Origin: Streptomyces sp. TLI_235
GTDB taxonomy: Bacteria; Actinomycetota; Actinomycetes; Streptomycetales; Streptomycetaceae
Reading direction: 5' to 3'
Assembly: GCA_002300355.1 (NCBI GenBank)
Contig: NSGV01000001.1
Span: forward strand, 5,456,001-5,520,000
DNA: 64,000 nt
Positions 58,354-64,000 of the stretch are shown here, piece after piece. Every line of letters starts with the position of its first letter. Position 1 is the first letter of the stretch. The notes beneath the pieces are model-generated. The model worked only from the letters and a program-made list of their open reading frames with translations, made no database searches and was not told the DNA's origin. The translations under genes and the position numbers were made by a program.

Positions 58354-59168
58354 GCCGCCGGGCTGCCGTTCATGACCGGCTGGTCGATCGCCTCCGCCAC
58401 CGCGGCGAGGATGTCGGCGAACGCGGCCTTCACGACCTCGCCGGGCCGGTCGAGCTTGTAGGCGAGGCGCAGGGTGCCGCCGTTCTCGATCCGGTACCGG
58501 AACCGGGCGCTGAGCTTGTAGGGGGCGCTGCCCTCGAACGGCACCAGGCCGATCTCGAAGGTCTCCGGGATCTCGAGGGTGCCCTTGGCGCCGGCCTTGG
58601 CCGTGGTCGTCTCGATGTACGAGAGCTGCCGTTGGCCGGACTGCAGGCGGGTCCCGGACTGGAACTCCGCCTTGGTGGCGCCCTGGATCGACTGGGCGAT
58701 CTCGAGCATCTCGGCGCCCGGCGGGGAGACGAGCTCGGCGGTGTGGTCCTCGAGGTGCTCGGCGAAGACGGCCTGGTCGAGCAGCTTGCCGTCACGCTCG
58801 ATCCACTGGCGCCACGCTTCGGTGGTGCGCAGGGCGAGGACGAGGCGGTGCCTGCCCCAGCGGGCGGCGCCAGGCATGTTGGCGTCGAGGACGGCGGTGA
58901 TGGTGAGCCGCTCGGCGTCGGCGTAGATCTCGCTGTCCGGGTCGCTGTGCTTGGCGAAGTAGGCGAGGAACGAGGCGACGTCGCGGGTCGTGGTGGTGCC
59001 GGACTTGCGGGCCGGGGCGTCGCGGTACTCGTCGCCGGTGAGGTCGATCTGCTGGACGCTACCGTTCGGGGTGAGCCAGCCGTAGACCTTGCCGGGCTCG
59101 AGCTCTGAGGGCGAGGCGGCGCGGGTGGCCGTGGTGATGATGGCCTGGGCGTTGTCGACGGTGGTCAT
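58350..59168 (-). CDS. DUF2303 family protein (YfdQ-like)
   Basis: A 272-residue protein with the family signs: RLVLALRTTEAWRQWIERDG, KLLDQAVFAEHLEDH, SPPGAEMLEIAQSIQGATKA and a C-terminal KLSARFRYRIENGGTLRLAY. DUF2303 genes occur in phage and prophage replication/recombination modules. ATG follows GGAG. Biochemical role unknown. Confidence 0.85.
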   Translation of the reverse strand: MTTVDNAQAIITTATRAASPSELEPGKVYGWLTPNGSVQQIDLTGDEYRDAPARKSGTTTTRDVASFLAYFAKHSDPDSEIYADAERLTITAVLDANMPGAARWGRHRLVLALRTTEAWRQWIERDGKLLDQAVFAEHLEDHTAELVSPPGAEMLEIAQSIQGATKAEFQSGTRLQSGQRQLSYIETTTAKAGAKGTLEIPETFEIGLVPFEGSAPYKLSARFRYRIENGGTLRLAYKLDRPGEVVKAAFADILAAVAEAIDQPVMNGSPAA

Positions 59169-59170
59169 GG

Positions 59171-59530
59171 TCAGATGCTCCGGAGGGTCTCGTCGTTGGC
59201 GGGGGCGGTGCGGAAGTCGAAGGCGACCTGGCGGGGGTCGTTGCGGGTCGGGTTGCCGTCGGCGTCGAGGAAGTAGATGGCCTTCGGCGCGGCCGGCCGC
59301 GGGGCCTTGGTGGCGTACTCGATGCCGATCGGCAGGGGGCCGCCGTCGACGCCGTTGGACGGGGGCTCGACGACGACGGTGATGGTGAGGGAACCCTTCT
59401 TGCCGTGGGTGCGGACGGCGTCGAGGAGCTGGTGGAGCTCGGTGCCGATCTCTTCGTGGGTGCGGCCGTTGAGGTGGCCGACGAGGAATGCGGCGAACTC
59501 GGCGGGCTGCTGGTCGGGCTGGGTGGTCAT
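59171..59530 (-). CDS. Hypothetical early protein (119 aa)
   Basis: Starts MTTQPDQQPAEFAAFLVGHL behind AAGGAC and contains EIGTELHQLLDAVRTHGKKG and TITVVVEPP. I recall this kind of protein next to DUF2303 in actinophages. Function unknown; its ATG overlaps the previous stop. Confidence 0.75.
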   Translation of the reverse strand: MTTQPDQQPAEFAAFLVGHLNGRTHEEIGTELHQLLDAVRTHGKKGSLTITVVVEPPSNGVDGGPLPIGIEYATKAPRPAAPKAIYFLDADGNPTRNDPRQVAFDFRTAPANDETLRSI

Positions 59531-59715
59531 CAGGTGTCCTTCGCTGGCTGGTTGGGGCAGATGATTCGGTGGTTGATCCGGAGGTCTCGGACCCGCTCGG
59601 CGACGGCCTTGCGGCCTTGGAGCCGGTCGAGGTGGCCGCAGTCGGGGCACCGGTAGGTGGCTGACGGGGTGCCGGGCTCGCAGATGATGTGCAGGCCCGG
59701 CAGGTCGTCGATCAC
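59530..59715 (-). CDS. Small zinc-site protein (61 aa)
   Basis: The product (VIDDLPGLHIICEPGTPSAT) has YRCPDCGHLDRLQGRKAVAE and a last IICPNQP; possibly three or four zinc ligands. GTG overlaps the WhiB-like gene stop as GTGA. Confidence 0.68.
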   Translation of the reverse strand: MIDDLPGLHIICEPGTPSATYRCPDCGHLDRLQGRKAVAERVRDLRINHRIICPNQPAKDT

Positions 59716-59981
59716 ACCTGGGCGGTATGGGTGGCGAGGAGCCGGTTCCGGGTGAGGCGGGCGCGCCACTCGGGTTCGGTCTCGCCGCCGCGGATGCCGC
59801 GCGGGCGGGCGCCGTCGTCGTCGTTGCGGCAGGTCTGGCGGAGCGGGCAGCGGGCGCACAGGGCCTTGGCGGTGGCGATGCGGCGGCGGGCCTGGTCGGA
59901 GTCGGCGCGTTCGCCGTGTGGGGGGTGGAACAGCTGGGGGCGGATCGAGCAGGGCAGACGGTTGTCGGTCTGTGGGATCAC
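59712..59981 (-). CDS. WhiB-like iron-sulfur regulator
   Basis: An 89-residue protein with the WhiB arrangement of four cysteines (Cys11, Cys42, Cys45, Cys51; ALCARCPLRQTC) and a GIRGGETEPEWRAR segment in place of the usual GVWGG turn. WhiB proteins bind a 4Fe-4S cluster and often the principal sigma factor. Phage versions can alter host septation or exclude other phages. The gene is coupled to both neighbours. Confidence 0.8.
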   Translation of the reverse strand: MIPQTDNRLPCSIRPQLFHPPHGERADSDQARRRIATAKALCARCPLRQTCRNDDDGARPRGIRGGETEPEWRARLTRNRLLATHTAQV

Positions 59982-60607
59982 TGGTCGGTCCTCTCGGGCC
60001 AGGCGACGCTGGCGAGGGCGCGGGTGTGGGTGGCAGGCAGCTCGGCCAGCGGGTGACCGAGGTAGTGACGGGCCATCGCGTGGATCACGTACGCGTCGGC
60101 CTGGTCGTACTTGGACCGGCCCTCAAAGGCGATGCCGTACTGCTCGGCCGCGGCGGCGGCGACGACCGCCTTGAGCGGCTTGCCGGTGAGGGCCTTGCCC
60201 GTCTTCGGGTCCTTCGGCCGGGCGTTGCCGATCGCGAAGATGGTCCGGTTGTCCGGCGGGACGATCGCGAACGGGATCTTCCGGCGGTACAGGTCCCGGC
60301 GGACGAGCCACCGCAGCCCGGCCATCTCGTCGTGCCCGGTCTGGTGTGCGTGGCCGTACGACGGGCCCTCGAGGGCAACGAAGTCGGCGTTCCGGTAGAA
60401 CGACTGGGCGTGGCAGAGGATGTAGTCGAGGCGCTCCTCGGCCCGGCGGGCGCCGGTGCTGATGTAGTCGGCCCAGCCGGTGCCTGCGACGCCGGTGAGG
60501 CCGAGGGCGAGGTCGAGACCGATGACGGTGGGCGCCGTGGGGGCCGTGGGGGCCGGGGCCGCCCCGGCCGGAGCCGGGGCAGCGTCGAGGATGGACAGCT
60601 GGCTCAC
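59978..60607 (-). CDS. RuvC-like Holliday junction resolvase
   Basis: A 209-residue protein with the acidic residues of the RuvC/RNase H fold: TVIGLDLALGLTGVA near residue 30, FVALEGPSYGHAHQ near 85, and KYDQADAYVIHAMARH near 170. It should cut branched DNA made during phage replication and recombination. GTG start, coupled to its neighbour. Confidence 0.85.
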   Translation of the reverse strand: MSQLSILDAAPAPAGAAPAPTAPTAPTVIGLDLALGLTGVAGTGWADYISTGARRAEERLDYILCHAQSFYRNADFVALEGPSYGHAHQTGHDEMAGLRWLVRRDLYRRKIPFAIVPPDNRTIFAIGNARPKDPKTGKALTGKPLKAVVAAAAAEQYGIAFEGRSKYDQADAYVIHAMARHYLGHPLAELPATHTRALASVAWPERTDQ

Positions 60608-60915
60608 GGCGCCACCGGCTTCCGCTGGTACTTCGTGATCCGGCCCGAGGCCTGCGCGCGGTGGTAGGCGGTGTTCGCCGCCCGGCACACGTCGCACCGG
60701 CAACCGCGGCCGTACGCCGCGGCGTTGTGCTCCGGGTCGTCGTTGCCCTTCTCGGTGGTGAGGGGGCCGAGGAGGGCGTCGAGGAGGATCTCGGCGTCCT
60801 GGTCGTCGGTGGCGTGCTGGCGGATGTACTGCTCGGCGGCTGCGGCGGTGTCGCCGGTGATCTCCCGAGCGGGGCCGAGGGCGGCGAGGCGGTCGTCGAA
60901 CTGGTCGATGCTCAC
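60604..60915 (-). CDS. Hypothetical protein with Cys motif (103 aa)
   Basis: The C-terminal half has NAAAYGRGCRCDVCRAANTA, a motif frequent in small actinophage proteins and likely metal-binding. The N-terminal half is acidic and helical (EQYIRQHATDDQDAEILLDA). GTG start overlapping the exonuclease stop. Confidence 0.68.
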   Translation of the reverse strand: MSIDQFDDRLAALGPAREITGDTAAAAEQYIRQHATDDQDAEILLDALLGPLTTEKGNDDPEHNAAAYGRGCRCDVCRAANTAYHRAQASGRITKYQRKPVAP

Positions 60916-61637
60916 TGGTGGCCCCCGTTCTGCTGGCGCGGGATCAGCGGCCAATGCGGCTCGACGACCGCGGCCGGGTCCTTCTTGCGGAGGTGCGCCT
61001 GCAGGTCAATCGCCTGCTCCCGCGCCCACCGGGTCTGCTGGGCGTGGAGCTCCTCAAGGCCGAGGTCGATCTGCGGGTAGCGGACGGCGAGTTTGTAGGC
61101 GAGGCGGGCGGTGGCGAGCGCGTCGGCGGCGCTGGTGTGCGCGTCCTTCAGGACGACGCCGTAGTGCGCGCACAGGTCCTTCAGGGTCCGCTTGCCCTTG
61201 CGCCACTTGTCGGCCCGCTTGTCGATGACGTACGGGTCGATGACCCACGGCTCGCGGCCGGCCTGCTCGGCCAGGGCTGGCAGCTGGTAGCGCTGCAGCT
61301 CCCGGTCGAGCATCGTGAGGTCGAACCGGGCGTTCATGATGACCAGCGGGATCCCGGCGGCGACCTGCTCGGCGAGGAGCGCGGACACCTCCTTGACGAC
61401 CTGGGTCGCCAGGCGGCCCTCGGCGCGCGCCTTCTCGGTGGTGACCTTGTGGAGGTCGGACGCCTCCTTCTGAATCTCGACACCGCCAGCGTCGGACAGC
61501 CAGCCGTGCTCCTCGGTGTCCTGCCCGCCACCGACGAGAATCACGGACGCGGTGACGATGCGGTCCTGCTCGAGGTCCAAGCCGCTCGACTCGATGTCGA
61601 ACGACGCCATGCGTCCCATGGGCCACGGGGCGTTCAT
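60912..61637 (-). CDS. DnaQ-like (DEDD) 3'-5' exonuclease
   Basis: A 241-residue protein. Exo I is MASFDIESSGL (Asp14, Glu16), Exo II is IMNARFDLTML near residue 100, and Exo III is KDAHTSAADALATARLAYKL, the His-x4-Asp form of DEDDh enzymes. It may trim ends or proofread during phage DNA synthesis. ATG overlaps the HNH gene stop as ATGA. Confidence 0.87.
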   Translation of the reverse strand: MNAPWPMGRMASFDIESSGLDLEQDRIVTASVILVGGGQDTEEHGWLSDAGGVEIQKEASDLHKVTTEKARAEGRLATQVVKEVSALLAEQVAAGIPLVIMNARFDLTMLDRELQRYQLPALAEQAGREPWVIDPYVIDKRADKWRKGKRTLKDLCAHYGVVLKDAHTSAADALATARLAYKLAVRYPQIDLGLEELHAQQTRWAREQAIDLQAHLRKKDPAAVVEPHWPLIPRQQNGGHQ

Positions 61638-62248
61638 GCGGTTGCCTTCCTGGCTCGGTACTCGGCCGTGCGCGCGGCTCGACAGCGCTTGCACTTGTTG
61701 CGTCCGCTTCGGGCGTCCCGGTAGGAGTTGCTGTCGGTCATCGGGTGACCCGCGTGGCACTCCGTCAGGGGCGGTCGCGGCTGGCGCTTCCTGCGGTTCA
61801 GCGCCTGCTCCCGCGGGGTGGCCCAGCGGCAGTTGCCGGGGGCATATGGGCCGTCGTTGTTGATCCGGTCGATGCTGTGGCCGGCCGGGCGCGGCCCCAT
61901 GTCGGCAAAGAAGGCCTCGAAGCTGGCCTTCCAGCGCTCGCAGACGGCGATGCCCCGGCCCCCGTAGTTGGGGTATCCCTTGTCCTTGGGGTTGGTCGTG
62001 CGGGCGAGGATGCCGAGCCACGTCTTGTGTTCGGGCGTGTTCGTCATGCCGTGCCTGATGTGGGCCGCGAGGAGGGCCTCCCTTGCCAGGCACCCGCAGG
62101 ACTGGGTAACTCCCCAGTGCCTGAGGCTGACAGTGCCCCTGGTGCCGCAGTCGCAGCGAACGTGGATCGTCTGGTCGACGGTGTTCCGTTCAGCGGTGAC
62201 GACCAGCCGTCCGACGCGCTCTCCGGCCCGGATGATGCGGATCCTCAC
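61634..62248 (-). CDS. HNH endonuclease (homing-type)
   Basis: A 204-residue protein. An N-terminal zinc-like part (HVRCDCGTRGTVSLRHWG; TQSCGCL) precedes YPNYGGRGIAVCERWKASFE and the HNH core HSIDRINNDGPYAPGNCRWA. A further cysteine pair lies near the end (RNKCKRCRA). This is the layout of free-standing phage homing endonucleases. It is wedged between exonuclease and ERF genes with overlapping ends. Confidence 0.85.
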   Translation of the reverse strand: MRIRIIRAGERVGRLVVTAERNTVDQTIHVRCDCGTRGTVSLRHWGVTQSCGCLAREALLAAHIRHGMTNTPEHKTWLGILARTTNPKDKGYPNYGGRGIAVCERWKASFEAFFADMGPRPAGHSIDRINNDGPYAPGNCRWATPREQALNRRKRQPRPPLTECHAGHPMTDSNSYRDARSGRNKCKRCRAARTAEYRARKATA

Positions 62249-63000
62249 CGGGCACCGCCCGTGCGCTCGGCGTACATCCGGCGGCCGAGCGCGTCGAGGG
62301 TCTCCTCGTCACCGACCTCGTTGATGACGCGGGCGTTCAGCATCCGCAGGCTGCCCAGCTCGTAGCTGATCTGCTGCAGCCGGCCGGGCGACGTGTTCGG
62401 GTTCACGATCTCGTCCCGGTAGTCGGTCGCCGACCGGGCCGGAACCTGGTCACGCTCGAACTGCTCGGCGTCCGCGTCGCGGTCCTCGGTCGGCACCAGC
62501 CCGGCGGACAGCAACAGCGTCCGGAGCGCGATCGACTGCGCCTTCGGCGTCGACCGGCCGCCCGTGTCGGAGGCCTCGCCAGCCGCCTGGGTGTCGAAGT
62601 AGTCCCCTGCAGGCCCGAAGATGCGGTAGGTCACCAGCACGGTGCACTCCCTCTTGACGCCTCCGCCCTTGGTGCTGATGTCCCGGTACTGTGGGTCGAC
62701 GGCCACCGGAGCGACGACCACGCCGTGCTTGCGGCAGACCGGGCCGAAGGCGTTCAGTGCAAGGTCGACGCCGCGGAAGTTGAAGCGGCCGGCGGCGCCG
62801 CCGTCGAACTTCTGGTTCTTGCCGATTGCTCGGACCTCGCCCATCACCCGCGACCAGGCGACGACGGCGGACACCTGTTCGGCGTCCTTGCTGAGGTCGC
62901 CGAGGTCGGGCTCGGTGAGGTCGGGCGCCTCCCGCACGGCGATGACGGGCGCCTCGTCGGCGCGGCCAGCCAGCGCGGCGGCGTTCTCTGCCAGTCCCAC
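62245..63000 (-). CDS. ERF-family single-strand annealing protein
   Basis: A 251-residue recombinase. The ERF core is visible in RFNFRGVDLALNAFGPVCRK, HGVVVAPVAVDPQYRD and the later TQAAGEASDTGGRSTPKAQS, IALRTLLLSAGLVPTEDRDA. ERF proteins anneal complementary strands made by a partner exonuclease; the YqaJ gene directly upstream is that partner. Confidence 0.87.
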   Translation of the reverse strand: MGLAENAAALAGRADEAPVIAVREAPDLTEPDLGDLSKDAEQVSAVVAWSRVMGEVRAIGKNQKFDGGAAGRFNFRGVDLALNAFGPVCRKHGVVVAPVAVDPQYRDISTKGGGVKRECTVLVTYRIFGPAGDYFDTQAAGEASDTGGRSTPKAQSIALRTLLLSAGLVPTEDRDADAEQFERDQVPARSATDYRDEIVNPNTSPGRLQQISYELGSLRMLNARVINEVGDEETLDALGRRMYAERTGGAR

Positions 63001-63002
63001 GG

Positions 63003-64000
63003 TCAGGACTCCTTACGGGGCTTGAGACGGAAGCGGGGGTCGATGTCGAGGCGCTCGCCGGCCTTCGTGGCGACGCAGTCCGAGTACGCCTCGGGCCAGC
63101 GCTCGGCGAGCCGCTCGAGGTTGCAGTTCGAGCGTTCGGTGGGCTCCATGGACCAGGCCTTGTCGCCGCCGAGGACGGCGACCTGGGCGGCGCCGAGGTG
63201 GCGGAGCATCTCGGCCTGCGCGGCCTGCTTGCGCTTCTTCGCCGCGGCCTCGTCGAGGCGGGCGTTCTCGTAGTCGAGGAGCGCGTCGTGGGCGTCCGGC
63301 GTCATATCGAGGTGGATGACGCCGTCCCGGGTCGGGTGGAGACGCCGGTACAGCTCGACGTTGCGCTCCGGGTTCCCGGAGTGCGGCGGCCGGACCTCGG
63401 CGAGGACGTGCTCGGTCCAGAACTTCCCGACCGCGGCGAGGATGTCGGCGGTCACCCGGCCGTACTCCTCGGCGCGGACGACGCCCTGCCGGTAGTCGTT
63501 GCCGCCGATCAGCACCGCGTAGTGCATGTGCCGGTAGCCGGTGACGGCCATCTGCCACAGCATCTGTGCGAGGACGTCGTCGGGGGCGCCGGCGTGCCAG
63601 CGGGCGGCCTTGAACGCGGAGCGGGTCTTGACCTCGAGGGCGCACGCCTCGTGTCCGGACTCCGGCAGCGGGCATTCGGTGATGCGCCGGTCGAGGGTGG
63701 CGCGCCGCTCCGGGTGGTCCTGGTGGGCGACCAGGCCGACACGGCGGACGACACTGCGGTTGCGGCGGGCCCACTCGCGGGCGACGGGCTCCTCGAAGAC
63801 GGTGCCCCAGAACGCGGCCTGTCCGGCATCGTCGGGAAGTTCACCGCGCTTGTCGAGGTAGACACGGAGCGGGCTGCTGTGGTCGTTGTCGGCGACACCG
63901 AGGATTCCTGCGACGTCGCTGCTGCCGATGCCGTAGCGGCGGGCGTCGAGCCAGTCCGCGCGGTCAGCGGTGGCGGGAGGATGAGCCGGGCGGTGGGGGT
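63003..64000 (-). CDS. YqaJ-type viral recombinase exonuclease (5' end missing)
   Basis: The frame is open to the right edge, so 331 residues are visible. The N-terminal part reads WLDARRYGIGSSDVAGILG and VYLDKRGELPDDAGQAAFWG, then GTVFEEPVARE. The nuclease core continues ECPLPESGHEACALEVKTRS and ends in a helical region (ALLDYENARLDEAAAKKRKQ). It should resect DNA ends for the ERF protein. The real start lies beyond the window. Confidence 0.87.
   Translation of the reverse strand, partial: PHRPAHPPATADRADWLDARRYGIGSSDVAGILGVADNDHSSPLRVYLDKRGELPDDAGQAAFWGTVFEEPVAREWARRNRSVVRRVGLVAHQDHPERRATLDRRITECPLPESGHEACALEVKTRSAFKAARWHAGAPDDVLAQMLWQMAVTGYRHMHYAVLIGGNDYRQGVVRAEEYGRVTADILAAVGKFWTEHVLAEVRPPHSGNPERNVELYRRLHPTRDGVIHLDMTPDAHDALLDYENARLDEAAAKKRKQAAQAEMLRHLGAAQVAVLGGDKAWSMEPTERSNCNLERLAERWPEAYSDCVATKAGERLDIDPRFRLKPRKES

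Overview
The window is high-GC actinobacterial DNA of a Streptomycetaceae type (Streptomyces or Kitasatospora). Evidence is the codon usage, frequent GTG and TTG starts behind GGAG-type ribosome sites, the rnpB sequence, and a neighbourhood (Nif3-like, zinc-ribbon coiled coil, RNase H-phosphatase fusion) I recall from Streptomyces chromosomes. Positions 1 to about 13.6 kb are host chromosome. From about 14 kb to the right edge the DNA is accessory and mostly a siphovirus-type prophage transcribed leftward. No integrase lies inside the window, so the other prophage end should be beyond 64 kb.

Host part: a proline-rich gene fragment, a SAM methyltransferase, a zinc alcohol dehydrogenase, then a small leftward group (degenerate LanKC-like kinase, S9 peptidase, 51-residue His/Arg peptide). 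A housekeeping block follows: Nif3-like protein, zinc-ribbon coiled coil, RNase H-phosphatase, YaaA, RNB ribonuclease, MFS exporter, and rnpB with its terminator.

Left accessory arm (14 to 20.4 kb): three small leftward genes chained by GTGA overlaps next to an Xre/TPR regulator with a palindromic operator candidate, two tandem HAD phosphatase paralogues, a structured non-coding repeat pair, a lipoprotein, and a Panacea-type antitoxin gene followed by a frameshifted partner.

Prophage late genes (20.4 to 42.6 kb, right to left in order of expression): HTH protein, small and large terminase, portal, MuF-like head protein, scaffold, major capsid, connectors, tail tube, two tail chaperone frames joined by a canonical -1 slippery site, tape measure, distal tail, tail fibre-like proteins, a papain-like protease, an amidase endolysin and a holin candidate. 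One small rightward gene interrupts this operon. Middle part (42.7 to 48.8 kb): small zinc-site proteins, a group of membrane proteins resembling the spread/transfer proteins of actinomycete integrative elements, and a divergent control region with a consensus promoter whose spacer is a palindromic operator. Early part (49 to 64 kb): many small coupled genes, an orphan C5 cytosine methyltransferase, a RepA/DnaB-like ATPase beside a large inverted-repeat region (origin candidate), DUF2303, a WhiB-like factor, a RuvC-like resolvase, a DnaQ-like exonuclease, an HNH endonuclease, an ERF annealing protein and a YqaJ exonuclease that runs off the right edge.

Five apparent one-base deletions fall between 19.8 and 23.6 kb (toxin partner, endolysin twice, tail protein twice), while the rest of the prophage is intact. 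This is either local sequence error or localized decay. Protein family names rest on motifs and remembered families; no database search was possible.
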